Part shown: piece after piece, positions 1 through 10,260 of the stretch
Numbering within the stretch: the stretch's first letter is position 1
How the letters are laid out: each line of letters opens with the position of its first letter
Assembly: GCF_030812215.1 (NCBI RefSeq)
Contig: NZ_JAUSSG010000002.1
Location: 496,001 to 560,000 of the forward strand
Origin: Variovorax boronicumulans
Lineage (GTDB): Bacteria; Pseudomonadota; Gammaproteobacteria; Burkholderiales; Burkholderiaceae_C
Reading direction: 5' to 3'
Length of the DNA stretch: 64,000 nucleotides
Position numbers and translations under genes: made by a program
The notes under the pieces: generated by a model
What the model was told of the DNA's origin: nothing
Seen by the model: only the letters and a program-made list of their open reading frames with translations
Databases searched by the model: none

Positions 1-160
1 TTTCCACGTCGACCAGGCACATGCGGCAGTTGGCCGCGATGCTGAGTTTCTTGTGATAGCAGAAGTGCGGGATGTACGTGCCTGCCTTGTCGGCCGCATG
101 CATGATCATGCTGCCTTCGGTCACGTCGACCTTCTTGCCGTCGAGTTCGATTTCAACCAT
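1..160 (-). CDS. nuoG: NADH-quinone oxidoreductase subunit G, N-terminal fragment
   Basis: This is the start of the large peripheral-arm subunit of respiratory complex I; only 53 codons lie inside the window, and the gene runs off the left edge. The visible protein begins MVEIELDGKKVDV and contains Cys34, Cys45 and Cys48 in a PHFC-x10-CRMC arrangement, three of the ligands of the N-terminal [2Fe-2S] cluster of the NuoG family. It follows nuoF by 17 bases on the same strand as the last visible gene of the nuoABCDEFG run. The identification is firm from motif and context, but nothing can be said about the molybdopterin-like C-terminal part. Confidence 0.93.
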   Translation of the reverse strand, partial: MVEIELDGKKVDVTEGSMIMHAADKAGTYIPHFCYHKKLSIAANCRMCLVDVE

Positions 161-177
161 ATATGTATTTCTCGGGC

Positions 178-1518
178 TCAGGCCTGAACGGGCGCTTTCG
201 GGACGTAGCCCGGAATCAAGGCCTCGAACTCGTGACGGAAGTGCTTGATCATGGCGCGCACCGGCATTGCCGCTGCATCGCCGAGGGCGCAGATGGTGCG
301 GCCCTGGATGTTGTCTGCCACGGAGTTGAGCAGGTCCATGTCGGTCGCCTTGCCCTGCCCGTTGTGGATGCGGTCCACCACGCGGTAGAGCCAGCCCGTG
401 CCTTCGCGGCACGGTGTGCACTGGCCGCAGGACTCGTGCATGTAGAAGTACGACAGGCGCTTGAGCGACTCGACCATCGAGCGGCTGTCGTCCATGACGA
501 TCACCGCGCCCGAGCCCAGCATGGAGCCGGCCTTGGCGATGGAGTCGTAGTCCATGGTGCAAGCCATCATGATGTCGGCCGGCAGCACCGGCGACGACGA
601 TCCACCGGGGATCACGGCCTTGAGCGTGCGGCCCTTGCGGACACCGCCGCACAGTTCGAGCAGCTTGGAGAACGGCGTACCCATCGGCACTTCGTAGTTG
701 CCCGGCAGCTCGACGTCGCCGCTCACCGAATAGATCTTGGTGCCGCCGTTGTTCGGCTTGCCACATTCGAGATACGCCGGACCACCGTTGTTGATGATCC
801 AGGGCACCGCCGCGAAGGTCTCGGTGTTGTTGATCGTGGTCGGCTTGCCGTACAGGCCGAAGCTCGCCGGGAACGGTGGCTTGAAGCGCGGCTGGCCCTT
901 CTTGCCCTCGAGCGATTCGAGCAACGCGGTTTCTTCGCCGCAGATGTAGGCGCCGAAGCCGTGGGCGGCGTGCAACTGGAAGTTGTACGTGCTGCCCATG
1001 ATCTTGTCGCCGAGGTAGCCGGCGGCGCGCGCTTCTTCGAGGGCTTCCTCGAAGCGATCGTAGCTCTGGAAGATCTCGCCGTGGATGTAGTTGTAGCCCA
1101 CGCTGATGCCCATCGCATACGCGGCGATGGCCATGCCTTCGATCACGATGTGCGGGTTGAACTGCAGGATGTCGCGGTCCTTGCACGTGCCCGGCTCGCC
1201 TTCGTCGGAGTTGCAGACGAGGTACTTCTGGCCCGGAAACTGGCGGGGCATGAAGCTCCACTTCAGGCCCGTCGGAAAACCGGCACCGCCACGGCCGCGC
1301 AGGCCCGAGGCCTTGACTTCGGCGATCACCTGGTCGGGCGTGAGGCCCTCGGTGAGGATCTTGCGCAGCGCCTTGTAGCCGCCACGCGCTTCGTAGTCGG
1401 CCAGGCGCCAGTTGGTGCCGTTCAGGCCCGCGTAGATCTGCGGTTCGATGTGGCGGTCATGGAAACAGGTCTGGACGCCTGTGGCCTGGAACTGCTGGAG
1501 TACTTGTTCGGGCGACAT
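178..1518 (-). CDS. nuoF: NADH-quinone oxidoreductase subunit F (NADH- and FMN-binding)
   Basis: The 446-residue product is the complex I subunit that oxidises NADH through FMN and passes electrons to a [4Fe-4S] cluster. The glycine-rich NADH/FMN motif [10 protein letters not shown] and the cluster motif [13 protein letters not shown] are both present. Length matches the family (about 430-450 residues). The ATG start shares one base with the nuoE stop (TGATG), so translation is probably coupled to nuoE. A much longer in-frame extension upstream is possible but would run through nuoE and is not conserved in character, so the [10 protein letters not shown] start is preferred. Confidence 0.96.
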   Translation of the reverse strand: MSPEQVLQQFQATGVQTCFHDRHIEPQIYAGLNGTNWRLADYEARGGYKALRKILTEGLTPDQVIAEVKASGLRGRGGAGFPTGLKWSFMPRQFPGQKYLVCNSDEGEPGTCKDRDILQFNPHIVIEGMAIAAYAMGISVGYNYIHGEIFQSYDRFEEALEEARAAGYLGDKIMGSTYNFQLHAAHGFGAYICGEETALLESLEGKKGQPRFKPPFPASFGLYGKPTTINNTETFAAVPWIINNGGPAYLECGKPNNGGTKIYSVSGDVELPGNYEVPMGTPFSKLLELCGGVRKGRTLKAVIPGGSSSPVLPADIMMACTMDYDSIAKAGSMLGSGAVIVMDDSRSMVESLKRLSYFYMHESCGQCTPCREGTGWLYRVVDRIHNGQGKATDMDLLNSVADNIQGRTICALGDAAAMPVRAMIKHFRHEFEALIPGYVPKAPVQA

Positions 1519-2060
1519 CAGGCAGCCTCCCCTTTGGTCGAAGCACGCAGGCCTTCGATGAGCTGGTCGAGCTTCTCGTTGCTCATGAAGCTGCACATGG
1601 TGCGGTCGTTGACCAGCATCACGGGTGAGTCGGCACAGGCGCCCAGGCACTCGCTTTGCTGCAACGTGAACAGGCCGTCGCCGGTCGTCTCGCCCATCTT
1701 GATGCCGAGCTTCTTCTCGAGGTGGACGAGCGCGGTGACGCCGTCGCGCAGCTGGCACGGCAGGTTGGTGCACACGTTGAGCTTGAACTTGCCCACCGGA
1801 TGCTGGTTGTACATGTTGTAGAAGGTCGTCACTTCGTGCACGGCAATGGGCGCCATGCCGAGGTAGTCGGCAATCTCGCGCTCGCGCTGCATGCTGACGT
1901 AGCCTTCGTCCTGCTGGACGATGGCCAGGCACGCCATCACGGCGGATTGCTTGCCGGCTTCGGGGTATTTGGCGACCTCGCGCGCGAAACGCTCGAGGAT
2001 TTCAGCCTTCAACGGCGCCGAGGGCGCCGTGTCGTGGTGATGGGTCGAGGAAGTCGTCAT
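1518..2060 (-). CDS. nuoE: NADH-quinone oxidoreductase subunit E
   Basis: This 180-residue thioredoxin-fold subunit of complex I binds a [2Fe-2S] cluster next to NuoF. The four cysteine ligands are visible as CTNLPC and, further on, ECLGAC. Its length is slightly above the roughly 165 residues usual in enterobacteria, the extra residues being an N-terminal Ser/Thr/His-rich tail. It lies between nuoD (10-base gap) and nuoF (one-base overlap), the standard order. The ATG at the 2060 end is the first in frame after nuoD. Confidence 0.96.
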   Translation of the reverse strand: MTTSSTHHHDTAPSAPLKAEILERFAREVAKYPEAGKQSAVMACLAIVQQDEGYVSMQREREIADYLGMAPIAVHEVTTFYNMYNQHPVGKFKLNVCTNLPCQLRDGVTALVHLEKKLGIKMGETTGDGLFTLQQSECLGACADSPVMLVNDRTMCSFMSNEKLDQLIEGLRASTKGEAA

Positions 2061-2070
2061 TCGCTCTTTC

Positions 2071-3324
2071 TCACCTGTCGATTTCGCCGAACACGATGTC
2101 CATCGTGCCGATCACCGCGACAGCGTCGGCGATCATGTGACCGCGCGACATTTCGTCGAGGGCGGCGAGGTGCGGGAAGCCAGGGGCGCGGATCTTCAGG
2201 CGGTAGGGCTTGTTGGCGCCGTCGCTCACGAGATAGATGCCGAACTCGCCCTTCGGATGCTCGACAGCGGCATAGGCCTCGCCTTCGGGCACGTGGAAGC
2301 CTTCGGTGAAGAGCTTGAAATGGTGGATCAACTCCTCCATGTTCGCCTTCATCGATTCGCGCGCGGGCGCAGCGACCTTGTGGTTGTCGGTGATCACCGG
2401 GCCGGGGTTGGCGCGCAGCCATGCCGAGCACTGCTGGATGATCTTGTTGGCCTGGCGCATTTCTTCGACACGCACGAGGTAACGGTCGTAGCAGTCGCCG
2501 GTCTTGCCCACGGGCACGTCGAACTGCATCCGGTCGTAGACGTCGTAGGGCTGCTTCTTGCGCAGGTCCCATTCGATGCCCGAGCCGCGCAGCATAGGGC
2601 CGGTAAAGCCCAGGTTCAGCGCGCGCTCCGGCGTCACGACGCCGATGCCCACGGTGCGCTGCTTCCAGATGCGATTGTCGGTGAGCAGCGTCTCGTACTC
2701 GTCGACCATCTTCGGGAAGCGCTTGCAGAAGTCATCGACGAAGTCGAGCAGCGAACCCTGGCGGTTTTCGTTCAGGCGCTCGATGGCCTTCGCGTTCTTG
2801 ATCTTGCTGACCTTGTACTGCGGCATCGCGTCCGGCAGGTCGCGGTAGACGCCACCCGGACGGAAGTACGCCGCGTGCATGCGCGCGCCGGAGACGGCCT
2901 CGTACATGTCGAACAGGTCTTCACGCTCGCGGAAACAGTAGATGAGCATGTTCATCGCGCCGCAGTCGAGACCGTGCGCACCGAGCCACAACAGGTGGTT
3001 CAGCAGACGCGTGATCTCGGCGAACATCACGCGGATGTACTGCGCGCGGATCGGCACATCGAGGCCCATCATCCGCTCGATGGCGAGGCAATAAGCGTGC
3101 TCATTGGACATCATCGACACGTAGTCGAGGCGGTCCATGTACGGCAGCGACTGGATGAAGGTGCGCGATTCGGCGAGCTTTTCGGTCGCGCGGTGCAGCA
3201 GGCCGATGTGCGGGTCGGCACGCTGGATCACTTCGCCGTCCAGCTCGAGCACCAGGCGCAACACGCCGTGGGCGGCCGGATGCTGCGGGCCGAAGTTGAG
3301 GGTGTAGTTCTTGATTTCGGCCAT
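2071..3324 (-). CDS. nuoD: NADH-quinone oxidoreductase subunit D (49 kDa type)
   Basis: The 417-residue product is the quinone-site subunit of complex I, related to the large subunit of NiFe hydrogenases. The family opening [20 protein letters not shown] and the [12 protein letters not shown] segment are intact, and the protein ends in the usual VFGEIDR. Length is typical. NuoC and NuoD are separate genes here, unlike the nuoCD fusion of enterobacteria, and the two are separated by one base (nuoC stop at 3326), which suggests translational coupling. Confidence 0.97.
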   Translation of the reverse strand: MAEIKNYTLNFGPQHPAAHGVLRLVLELDGEVIQRADPHIGLLHRATEKLAESRTFIQSLPYMDRLDYVSMMSNEHAYCLAIERMMGLDVPIRAQYIRVMFAEITRLLNHLLWLGAHGLDCGAMNMLIYCFREREDLFDMYEAVSGARMHAAYFRPGGVYRDLPDAMPQYKVSKIKNAKAIERLNENRQGSLLDFVDDFCKRFPKMVDEYETLLTDNRIWKQRTVGIGVVTPERALNLGFTGPMLRGSGIEWDLRKKQPYDVYDRMQFDVPVGKTGDCYDRYLVRVEEMRQANKIIQQCSAWLRANPGPVITDNHKVAAPARESMKANMEELIHHFKLFTEGFHVPEGEAYAAVEHPKGEFGIYLVSDGANKPYRLKIRAPGFPHLAALDEMSRGHMIADAVAVIGTMDIVFGEIDR

Positions 3325-3325
3325 A

Positions 3326-3937
3326 TCAGTGCAAACCGCCGCCGTAGTTGTCTTCGCGGATCACGCGTGGCGTGATTTCCCGCGGCTCGATCGAGACCGG
3401 CTGGTACACGACGCGCTTCTGTTCTTCGTCGTAACGCATCTCGACGTGACCCGACACCGGGAAGTCCTTGCGAAACGGGTGGCCGATGAAGCCGTAGTCG
3501 GTCAGAATACGACGCAGGTCGTCGTGGCCATCGAACACGATGCCGTAGAGGTCGAACGCTTCGCGCTCGAACCAGGTCGCGGCATTCCAGACGGGCTGCA
3601 GCGAATCGACCACGGGCAGGTCTTCGTTCGGCGCAAACACCTTCAGGCGCACGCGCTGGTTGAGACTCACAGACAGCAGGTGCGAGACGACGCCGTAGCG
3701 CTCGCCTTGCCACTCGCCTTCGCGATAGTCGGAATAGTCCATGCCGCAGAGGTCGATCAGCTGCTCGAAGCGGCAGCCGGGCGCATCGCGCAACAGCGTG
3801 GCAGCCTCGATGTAGTCGGCTGCACCCACCACGACAGTCACCTCGCCCAGTGCGAGCGTGACGCTCTTGGCCTTGGCGCCGAGCGTCTCGGCGATGGTGG
3901 CGCGCAGCACCTCCGGCGAAATTGCAAAGTCAGTCAT
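3326..3937 (-). CDS. nuoC: NADH-quinone oxidoreductase subunit C (30 kDa type)
   Basis: This 203-residue complex I subunit packs against NuoD. The signature [21 protein letters not shown]-type segment, beginning [13 protein letters not shown], is present, followed by [19 protein letters not shown]. The MTDFAIS start at 3937 has a GAGG about eleven bases upstream. An alternative in-frame start at 3964 would overlap nuoB by 14 bases and adds only nine unconserved residues, so it was not chosen. The gene lies between nuoB and nuoD on the same strand. Confidence 0.95.
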   Translation of the reverse strand: MTDFAISPEVLRATIAETLGAKAKSVTLALGEVTVVVGAADYIEAATLLRDAPGCRFEQLIDLCGMDYSDYREGEWQGERYGVVSHLLSVSLNQRVRLKVFAPNEDLPVVDSLQPVWNAATWFEREAFDLYGIVFDGHDDLRRILTDYGFIGHPFRKDFPVSGHVEMRYDEEQKRVVYQPVSIEPREITPRVIREDNYGGGLH

Positions 3938-3950
3938 CGTCGGCAATCCC

Positions 3951-4430
3951 TCAGGCGCGGGCAATGGTGTTGGTGCGGCGAATCTTCTGCTGCAACTGGA
4001 TCACGCCGTAGAGCAGCGCTTCGGCGGTGGGCGGGCAACCCGGAACGTAGACATCGACCGGCACGATGCGATCGCAGCCACGCACGACCGAATAGCTGTA
4101 GTGGTAGTAGCCACCGCCATTGGCGCACGAGCCCATGGAGAGCACCCAGCGCGGCTCGGGCATCTGGTCGTAGACCTTGCGCAGCGCCGGCGCCATCTTG
4201 TTGCACAGCGTGCCGGCCACGATCATCAGATCGGACTGGCGCGGGCTGGGACGGAACAGCATGCCAAAACGGTCGATGTCGTAGCGGGCGGCGCCCGCAT
4301 GCATCATTTCGACCGCACAGCATGCGAGGCCGAACGTCATCGGCCAGAGAGATCCGGTCTTCGCCCAATTCACCACCGAGTCATAGGTGGTGGTGACGAA
4401 ACCTTCTTTGAGAACGCCTTCAATGGCCAT
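3951..4430 (-). CDS. nuoB: NADH-quinone oxidoreductase subunit B
   Basis: This 159-residue subunit of complex I holds cluster N2, the last iron-sulfur centre before quinone. The tandem-cysteine motif LACCAVEMM, the GSCANGGG motif and the [11 protein letters not shown] motif supply all the expected cluster ligands. Length matches the family. It follows nuoA by 15 bases in the usual nuoABCDEFG order. Confidence 0.97.
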   Translation of the reverse strand: MAIEGVLKEGFVTTTYDSVVNWAKTGSLWPMTFGLACCAVEMMHAGAARYDIDRFGMLFRPSPRQSDLMIVAGTLCNKMAPALRKVYDQMPEPRWVLSMGSCANGGGYYHYSYSVVRGCDRIVPVDVYVPGCPPTAEALLYGVIQLQQKIRRTNTIARA

Positions 4431-4445
4431 CGTGTGCTTTCCTTG

Positions 4446-4805
4446 TCATTCCCAGTCGAGCGCGCCTTTTTTCCACTCGTAGATGAAACCCACGACGAGG
4501 ATGGCGAGAAAGATCATCATGGCCCAGAAGCCGACAGCACCGATCTCCTTGAGCGCAATGGCCCACGGGAAAAGAAAGGCAATTTCGAGATCGAACAGGA
4601 TGAAGAGAATGGCAACGAGGTAATAGCGCACATCGAACTTCATGCGCGCATCCTCGAAGGCTTCGAAGCCGCACTCGTAGGGAGCGTTCTTCGCAGCGTC
4701 AGGCCGATTGGGGCCGAGGATGTATCCGATGACTTGGGGGGCGACGCCTACGCCGACTCCGACCAAAATGAACAAAAGGACGGGAAGGTAGGAATCGAGG
4801 TTCAT
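4446..4805 (-). CDS. nuoA: NADH-quinone oxidoreductase subunit A
   Basis: This 119-residue membrane subunit of complex I has three hydrophobic helices, roughly residues 5-25, 62-85 and 90-110. The conserved loop APYECGFE-like segment reads [21 protein letters not shown], split here across residues 45-65, and includes the Cys used as a marker of the active/deactive transition in other species. Start MNLDSYLPV at 4805 is preferred over a start ten residues upstream because it gives the conserved length. It is the first gene of the nuo run, directly downstream of tRNA-Leu. Confidence 0.95.
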   Translation of the reverse strand: MNLDSYLPVLLFILVGVGVGVAPQVIGYILGPNRPDAAKNAPYECGFEAFEDARMKFDVRYYLVAILFILFDLEIAFLFPWAIALKEIGAVGFWAMMIFLAILVVGFIYEWKKGALDWE

Positions 4806-4872
4806 CGAGAATTTTTCACCGCTTGCCACCGGCAAGAAGAACCTCTGGATGAGGTTTTCTGCCGATGAGATT

Positions 4873-4957
4873 TGGTGCGGTCGGCGAGACTCGAACTCGC
4901 ACAGCTTTCGCCACTACCCCCTCAAGATAGCGTGTCTACCAATTTCACCACGACCGC
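4873..4957 (-). tRNA. tRNA-Leu (anticodon GAG)
   Basis: Read on the minus strand, the 85-nt sequence folds as a class II tRNA. It has a seven-base acceptor stem GCGGTCG/CGACCGC, discriminator A and an encoded CCA. The anticodon stem CTATC/GGTAG closes the loop TTGAGGG, giving anticodon GAG (codons CUC and CUU). The long variable arm and the T arm with GTTCGAGTC are present. The position between secG and nuoA is the usual one in beta-proteobacteria, and the spacer to nuoA (67 bases) shows only two small inverted repeats. Confidence 0.95.
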
Positions 4958-5076
4958 GGTTTTTGCTGTTCAGATGGCATGAGGTACCGGTTAAGGCATT
5001 TGGCTTTCTGAACAGCTTTAGAGTTTACCCTGAAATACAGCCGTTTCTCGCTGACGACTGCATGAAAACGACTGGA

Positions 5077-5487
5077 TTACTTGTTCGGAATCTGACCGGC
5101 GCCCGAAACGGGTGCGGCAGGTGCCGATGCGGGTGCGCTCGGAGCGCCTGCACCAGGGATCTCGCCTGCTGCGCCAGATGCCGGCTTGGCCGGTGCAGCG
5201 GGCGTGCCCACGGCTGCGCGCTCAAGGAGGCTGCCGCCGCCCGCAGGACGCGCATGGCTGAAGTACGCAAGCAGCAACGTGCATGCGAAGAACACCGCAG
5301 CCAGCACGGCCGTGGTGCGCGAGAGGAAGTTCGCGCTGCCACTGGCACCGAACAGGCTGCCGGCACTGCCGCTGCCGAAGGCGGCGCCCATATCGGCACC
5401 CTTGCCGTGCTGGACCAGGATCAGGCCGATCATCGCCAGGGCCGCCAGCATTTGCACGCCGACCAGAAGGTTGAGGACCACGTTCAT
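5077..5487 (-). CDS. secG: preprotein translocase subunit SecG
   Basis: This 136-residue inner-membrane subunit of the SecYEG translocon stimulates protein export. Two hydrophobic helices are visible (about residues 4-25 and 57-77). They flank the conserved cytoplasmic loop LVQHGKGADMGAAFGSGSAG, followed by SLFGASGS, which is diagnostic of SecG. The last 55 residues are a low-complexity Ala/Pro/Gly tail, common in beta-proteobacterial SecG. It sits 37 bases downstream of tpiA on the same strand, so tpiA-secG is probably one transcript leading into the tRNA. Confidence 0.95.
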   Translation of the reverse strand: MNVVLNLLVGVQMLAALAMIGLILVQHGKGADMGAAFGSGSAGSLFGASGSANFLSRTTAVLAAVFFACTLLLAYFSHARPAGGGSLLERAAVGTPAAPAKPASGAAGEIPGAGAPSAPASAPAAPVSGAGQIPNK

Positions 5488-5524
5488 TCGTTCTTACTCC
5501 TAATTGATAACAGCCGTTGCGCGT

Positions 5525-6310
5525 TCAGCGCGCAGCGGCAGAGATGATCTGCAAAAAGTCGGGGGCCTTGAGCGACGCGCCGCCGATGAGGCCGCCGTCG
5601 ATATCGGCCTGCGCCAGCAGTTCGGCGGCATTGGCCGCGTTCATGCTGCCGCCGTAAAGAATGCTGATCCCAGCAGCGTGCTCGCTCGCGGCGTGATGCA
5701 ACTGCGCACGCAGCACGGCATGCACCGCTTGCGCCTGCTCCGGCGACGCCGTCTTGCCTGTACCGATAGCCCAGACCGGCTCGTAGGCAACGACGATTTC
5801 GCTGATGCAATGGCCGTTCACATGAATCACCGCGGCCAACTGGCGCTTGACGACCTCCTCGGTCTGCCCTGCTTCGCGCTCAGCCAGGGTCTCGCCAACG
5901 CAGACGATCGGCGTGATGCCGTTCGCCAATGCAGCAGCCGCCTTCGCAGCCACCGTCTCATCGGTCTCGCCGTGGTACTGCCGACGCTCGGAGTGCCCGA
6001 CGATGGCATAGCGCACGCCGAAATCCTTCAACATCGCCGCCGATTGCTCGCCGGTGAACGCACCTTGCGGATGCGCCGAAACGTCTTGCGCGCCCAGCGT
6101 CAGCGACGGCGTACCCGCCAGCAACGATTGCAGCTGGGCGAAATACGGTGCCGGCGCGCACAGCACGACATCGCAAGCAGCCGGACTTGCGGCCAGTCCT
6201 TGCTGCAGAGCCTTCACCAGCGCCTCGTTGGCGGCCAGGCCGCCATTCATCTTCCAGTTGCCGGCGATCAGTTTCTTCTTGGTTGTCATCGCGTTGTTCG
6301 TTGTCACCAT
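5525..6310 (-). CDS. tpiA: triose-phosphate isomerase
   Basis: The enzyme interconverts dihydroxyacetone phosphate and glyceraldehyde 3-phosphate in glycolysis and gluconeogenesis. The N-terminal GNWKMNG motif holds the catalytic Lys, VGHSERR carries the electrophilic His, and [12 protein letters not shown] holds the catalytic Glu. The C-terminal phosphate-binding YGGSMN motif is also intact. Two starts are possible: the ATG at 6310, overlapping the upstream oxidoreductase stop (261 residues), or the ATG at 6289 ([10 protein letters not shown], 254 residues, closer to the family length). Neither has a strong ribosome site, so the start is uncertain by seven codons. Confidence 0.96.
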   Translation of the reverse strand: MVTTNNAMTTKKKLIAGNWKMNGGLAANEALVKALQQGLAASPAACDVVLCAPAPYFAQLQSLLAGTPSLTLGAQDVSAHPQGAFTGEQSAAMLKDFGVRYAIVGHSERRQYHGETDETVAAKAAAALANGITPIVCVGETLAEREAGQTEEVVKRQLAAVIHVNGHCISEIVVAYEPVWAIGTGKTASPEQAQAVHAVLRAQLHHAASEHAAGISILYGGSMNAANAAELLAQADIDGGLIGGASLKAPDFLQIISAAAR

Positions 6311-7302
6311 GTCAGCACGATCTTGCCGATGTGCTGGTTCGATTCCATCAGCGTGTGAGCCTGGGCTGCGCCGCTGGGTTCACCTGCTGCCGCAAAAGTG
6401 CTGTGGATCACGGGCTTGATCGCGCCGCTTTCCAGCAGTGGCCAGACCTTATCCCGCAGCGCCTTGGCAATGGCACCCTTGAACGCCACCGGCCGTGGCC
6501 GCAGCGTCGAGCCGGTGACCGTGAGCCGCCTGCGCAACACGAGGCCCGCATTGATCTGCGCCTTCACGCCGCCCTGCACCGCGATGATCACGAGCCGGCC
6601 GTCTTCGGCCAGGCACTCGATTTCGCGCGCCACGTAGTCGCCAGCCACCATGTCGAGGATCACGTCCACGCCCTTGCCACCCGTGAGTTCCTTCGCCTTT
6701 TCGACGAAGTCGCTCGTGCGGTAGTTGATGGCATGGTCGGCGCCCAGCTTCTTGCAGGCTTCGCACTTGTCGTCGCTGCCGGCCGTGACGATCACCGTCG
6801 CGCCCAGTGCCTTGGCAATCTGGATCGCCGTGACGCCGATGCCGCTCGAGCCACCTTGGATCAGAAGCGTCTCGCCCTTCTGCAGGCGGCCGCGCTCGAA
6901 GACGTTGCTCCAGACGGTAAAGAAGGTTTCAGGCAGAGAGGCCGCATCGACATCGCTCCAGCCTTTGGGTACCGGCAGGCATTGCGCCACCGGCGCCACA
7001 CACAGCTCGGCGTAGCCGCCACCAGCAATCAGCGCGCAGACGCGGTCGCCGACCTTGAAGCCTGCCTCGGCCAGCGCCGCAGCATCACCCGAAACGATCT
7101 CGCCGGCCACTTCGAGGCCCGGCAGGTCGGATGCACCCGGAGGCACCGGGTAGTGGCCCATGCGCTGCAGCACGTCGGGGCGGTTGACCCCGCTGGCCGC
7201 GACACGAATCAGCAGTTCGCCCGCACCCGCCACCGGATCGGGGCGATCGGCCACGCGCAGCACCTCAGGGGCGCCGTACGAAGTGATTTCAATGGCTTTC
7301 AT
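6304..7302 (-). CDS. NAD(P)H-quinone oxidoreductase, PIG3 type
   Basis: This 332-residue zinc-free member of the medium-chain dehydrogenase family reduces quinones with NADPH. The N-terminal GroES-like part has [16 protein letters not shown], typical of the PIG3/TP53I3 branch, and the Rossmann part has [20 protein letters not shown]. No zinc-ligand set is visible. Its stop overlaps the first possible tpiA start, so it may be cotranscribed with tpiA-secG. The physiological substrate cannot be read from the sequence. Confidence 0.88.
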   Translation of the reverse strand: MKAIEITSYGAPEVLRVADRPDPVAGAGELLIRVAASGVNRPDVLQRMGHYPVPPGASDLPGLEVAGEIVSGDAAALAEAGFKVGDRVCALIAGGGYAELCVAPVAQCLPVPKGWSDVDAASLPETFFTVWSNVFERGRLQKGETLLIQGGSSGIGVTAIQIAKALGATVIVTAGSDDKCEACKKLGADHAINYRTSDFVEKAKELTGGKGVDVILDMVAGDYVAREIECLAEDGRLVIIAVQGGVKAQINAGLVLRRRLTVTGSTLRPRPVAFKGAIAKALRDKVWPLLESGAIKPVIHSTFAAAGEPSGAAQAHTLMESNQHIGKIVLTW

Positions 7303-7358
7303 GGTCTTTCGGCCTCCAACGCCCGCAGCTGGGGCGCAGCTAGTTGTTCAAAAGATAG

Positions 7359-7382
7359 CAACGGCAGGAAAACCTGCCATTG
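7359..7382 (-). terminator. probable intrinsic terminator after pnp
   Basis: On the minus strand a ten-pair stem (CAATGGCAGG with CCTGCCGTTG, one G-T wobble) closes a TTTT loop nine bases after the pnp stop. The following T tract is interrupted (CTATCTTTTG), so termination strength is uncertain. Confidence 0.55.
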
Positions 7383-7390
7383 CGCCCTTC

Positions 7391-9700
7391 TTACTCCTGA
7401 GGCTCGCGCGGTGCTTGCGACTGTTGCTCGCCGGCCGGAGCCTGCTGCTGGTCGTTGCGCGGCTGCTGGTCGTTGAAGCGCGGCGCGCGCTCGCCACGAT
7501 CGCCGCCGCGGTCACCACGGTCCGAACGCTCGCGGCGGTCGCCGCCACGGTCGCCGCGATCGCCACGGTCTTCACGCGGCGGACGCTCGCTGTATTCCAT
7601 GCCGGCCGGACGCTCGGTCAAGGCCTTCATGGACAGCTTGACGCGGCCCTTTTCGTCGGTTTCCAGAACCTTGACCTTCACGATCTGGCCTTCGCTCAGA
7701 TAGTCGGTCACCTTCTCGACGCGTTCGTGCGCGATCTGGCTGATGTGCAGCAGGCCGTCCTTGCCGGGCAAGAGGTTGATGAGCGCGCCGAAGTCCAGGA
7801 TCTTGGTGACCGGGCCTTCGTAGACCTTGCCGATTTCGACTTCGGCCGTGATCTGCTCGATGCGCTTCTTGGCGAGCTCCGCCTTTTCCGGATCGGTCGA
7901 GGCGATGGTGATGGTGCCGTCTTCGTCGATGTTGATCGTCGTGCCGGTTTCTTCCTGCAGGCCGCGGATGACCGAGCCGCCCTTGCCGATCACGTCGCGG
8001 ATCTTCTCGGGGTTGATCTTCAGCGTGGTCAGGCGCGGTGCGAAGCTGGAGACTTCGGCCTTGGCCTCGCCCATGGCTTCCTGCATCTTGCCCAGGATGT
8101 GCATGCGCGCTTCCTTGGCCTGTGCCAGTGCGACCTGCATGATTTCCTTGGTGATGCCCTGGATCTTGATGTCCATCTGCAGCGCGGTGATGCCGTTGGT
8201 CGTGCCGGCCACCTTGAAGTCCATGTCGCCCAGGTGATCTTCGTCGCCCAGGATGTCGGTCAGCACCGCGAAGCGGTTGTCTTCCTTGATGAGGCCCATG
8301 GCGATGCCGGCCACGTGCGCCTTCATGGGCACGCCGGCGTCCATCATCGAGAGGCAGCCGCCGCAGACCGAAGCCATCGACGAGGAGCCGTTCGACTCGG
8401 TGATTTCCGACACCACGCGGATGGTGTAGGGGAATTCTTCCTTGGTCGGCAGCACGGCGACGAGCGCGCGCTTGGCCAGGCGGCCGTGGCCGATTTCGCG
8501 GCGCTTGGTCGAACCCATGCGGCCCACTTCACCGGTGGCGAAGGGAGGCATGTTGTAGTGGAACAGGAAGCGGTCTTCGTACTCGCCGGCCAGTGCATCG
8601 ATGCGCTGTGCGTCGCGCTCGGTGCCCAGCGTGGTGATGACCAGGCCCTGCGTCTCGCCGCGCGTGAACAGCGCCGAGCCGTGGGTGCGGGGCAGCACGG
8701 AGTTGCGGATCTCGATGGGGCGCACGGTGCGCGTGTCGCGGCCGTCGATGCGGGGCTCGCCCGACAGGATCTGGCTGCGCACGATCTTCGATTCGATGGC
8801 GAACAGCAGGTCGTTGACCTTGCCGGCATCGAAGGGCTCGCCGCTTTCCTTCAGCGCGCTCATCACGCTGGCATTGGCTTCGCGCAGGGCCTGCGTGCGG
8901 GCTTGCTTGCTGCGAATTTGATAGACGGCGCGCAGCTTTTCTTCGGCCAGGCCCTTGACCTTGGCGACGAAGGCTTCGTCCTCGGCCGGCGCTTGCCAGT
9001 CCCACACCGGCTTGCCGGCGTCGCGCACGAGGTCATGGATCGCGTTGATCGCGATGTTGGCTTGTTCGTGGCCGAACACCACGCCGCCCAACATGATTTC
9101 TTCGCTGAGTTGCAGGGCTTCGGATTCGACCATCAGCACGGCGGCTTGCGTGCCGGCGACCACGAGGTCCATCTGCGAATCCTTGCGGGCGGTCTGGCCC
9201 GGATTCAGCACGTACTGGCCGTTGATGTAGCCCACGCGGGCGGCGCCGATCGGGCCGCTGAACGGGATGCCGGAGATCGACAGGGCGGCGCTCACGCCGA
9301 TCATGGCGGCGATGTCGGCATCGACTTCAGGGTTGAGCGACACGGTGTGGATGACCACGTGCACTTCGTTCAGGAAGCCTTCGGGGAACAGCGGGCGGAT
9401 CGGACGGTCGATCAGGCGGCTGGTCAGCGTTTCGTGTTCGCTGGGCTTGGCTTCGCGCTTGAAGAAGCTGCCGGGGATCTTGCCCGCGGCGTAGGTCTTC
9501 TCGATGTAGTCGACGGTCAGCGGGAAGAAGTCCTGGCCCGGCTTGGCGGTCTTGGAGGCGACCACGGTCGCCAGGATCACGGTGCCGTCGATGTCGACGA
9601 GCACTGCGCCGCTGGCCTGGCGGGCGATTTCGCCCGTTTCCATGACAACGGTCTTGTCGCCCCATTGGAAGGACTTGGTGACTTTGTTGAAGAGGCTCAT
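7391..9700 (-). CDS. pnp: polyribonucleotide nucleotidyltransferase (PNPase)
   Basis: PNPase degrades RNA 3' to 5' by phosphorolysis and is part of the RNA degradosome. The two RNase PH-like domains (about residues 1-230 and 310-540) flank a helical linker. They are followed by a KH domain with the [15 protein letters not shown] motif and an S1 domain near residues 620-690. The 769-residue product is longer than the roughly 710 usual in enterobacteria. The extra C-terminal 75 residues are almost all Arg, Asp, Gly and Gln (repeats of DRGDRGG). The MSLFNKV start has AGGAG seven bases upstream, and longer in-frame extensions lack support. Confidence 0.97.
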   Translation of the reverse strand: MSLFNKVTKSFQWGDKTVVMETGEIARQASGAVLVDIDGTVILATVVASKTAKPGQDFFPLTVDYIEKTYAAGKIPGSFFKREAKPSEHETLTSRLIDRPIRPLFPEGFLNEVHVVIHTVSLNPEVDADIAAMIGVSAALSISGIPFSGPIGAARVGYINGQYVLNPGQTARKDSQMDLVVAGTQAAVLMVESEALQLSEEIMLGGVVFGHEQANIAINAIHDLVRDAGKPVWDWQAPAEDEAFVAKVKGLAEEKLRAVYQIRSKQARTQALREANASVMSALKESGEPFDAGKVNDLLFAIESKIVRSQILSGEPRIDGRDTRTVRPIEIRNSVLPRTHGSALFTRGETQGLVITTLGTERDAQRIDALAGEYEDRFLFHYNMPPFATGEVGRMGSTKRREIGHGRLAKRALVAVLPTKEEFPYTIRVVSEITESNGSSSMASVCGGCLSMMDAGVPMKAHVAGIAMGLIKEDNRFAVLTDILGDEDHLGDMDFKVAGTTNGITALQMDIKIQGITKEIMQVALAQAKEARMHILGKMQEAMGEAKAEVSSFAPRLTTLKINPEKIRDVIGKGGSVIRGLQEETGTTINIDEDGTITIASTDPEKAELAKKRIEQITAEVEIGKVYEGPVTKILDFGALINLLPGKDGLLHISQIAHERVEKVTDYLSEGQIVKVKVLETDEKGRVKLSMKALTERPAGMEYSERPPREDRGDRGDRGGDRRERSDRGDRGGDRGERAPRFNDQQPRNDQQQAPAGEQQSQAPREPQE

Positions 9701-9720
9701 GTTTGCTCCTGTTTTAGTAG

Positions 9721-9806
9721 CGAACCGCTCAGGGTTCGCAAGGGGCGGAGGCTTCTCAGAACACGATGCCATTCCAGCGAAGCTCGGGGCGAACTTCATT
9801 GGAATG
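9721..9806 (-). promoter_or_regulatory. pnp 5' leader with two inverted repeats
   Basis: The leader ahead of pnp contains a long hairpin, outer arms CATTCCA/TGGAATG at 9770-9806 with an inner GAAG/CTTC pairing. Nearer the start codon is a second inverted repeat CGAACC/GGTTCG (9721-9738). In Escherichia coli the pnp leader forms an RNase III-cleaved stem-loop through which PNPase limits its own synthesis. The similar placement suggests comparable autoregulation here, which is inference. Confidence 0.45.
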
Positions 9807-9852
9807 ACACAGCTTCGCTCTGTTTTGGCACTCCGAAAGTGGATCGCGAAGT

Positions 9853-9892
9853 AAAAAACGCCTGAGCTAGCGGACTAACCCAGGCGTTTTTT
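9853..9892 (-). terminator. intrinsic terminator after rpsO
   Basis: A perfect 12-base inverted repeat (AAAAAACGCCTG with CAGGCGTTTTTT) begins 14 bases after the rpsO stop and ends in a run of six T on either strand. It separates rpsO from pnp, so pnp needs its own promoter in the 150 bases between the terminator and its start. Confidence 0.9.
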
Positions 9893-9905
9893 CATGCGAT
9901 TCGGT

Positions 9906-10172
9906 TTACTTGCGCAGACCCAGCTTGGCGATCAGCGCGGTGTAACGGTCGGCGTCCTTGGACTTGAGGTAGTCCAGGAGCTTGCGGCGGCGGCTCACCA
10001 TGCGCAGCAGACCGCGACGGCCGTGGTGGTCCTTGGCGTGGGTCTTGAAGTGGGGGGTGAGCTCGTTGATACGGGCGGTCAGCAGTGCGACTTGCACTTC
10101 AGGGCTGCCGGTGTCGTTGGCGGCGCGGGCGTTGTCCTTGACAACTTCGGCCTTGATGGAGGCTGCGATCAT
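9906..10172 (-). CDS. rpsO: 30S ribosomal protein S15
   Basis: This 88-residue primary 16S rRNA-binding protein of the small subunit platform has the family signatures [22 protein letters not shown]-like (starting at residue 20) and [21 protein letters not shown]. The length is exactly that expected. It lies upstream of pnp in the conserved rpsO-pnp order but is separated from it by a strong terminator. Its leader carries a hairpin that could serve S15 autoregulation. Confidence 0.97.
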   Translation of the reverse strand: MIAASIKAEVVKDNARAANDTGSPEVQVALLTARINELTPHFKTHAKDHHGRRGLLRMVSRRRKLLDYLKSKDADRYTALIAKLGLRK

Positions 10173-10205
10173 GTTGAATTTCCTTGTTCCGGGATGTTTG
10201 ACTTG

Positions 10206-10232
10206 CGGTGAGCACTGGAACTGCCCTCACCG
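10206..10232 (-). promoter_or_regulatory. rpsO leader hairpin
   Basis: A seven-pair stem (CGGTGAG/CTCACCG) with a 13-base loop lies about 35 bases before the rpsO start codon. S15 of several bacteria binds a structured rpsO leader to repress its own translation; the structures differ between phyla. Sequence alone cannot show that this one binds S15. Confidence 0.35.
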
Positions 10233-10260
10233 TGCGCCTTGCGGCATGCAAAGCCTCGGG

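Noticed and set aside
163-1821. Long open frames on the strand opposite the nuo, pnp, nirB, nitrate reductase and secretin genes
   Set aside because: They are antisense shadows produced by about 68 percent GC and strong third-position bias. Their translations are rich in Arg, Ala, His and Val without any family motif, while the opposite strand encodes recognisable proteins.
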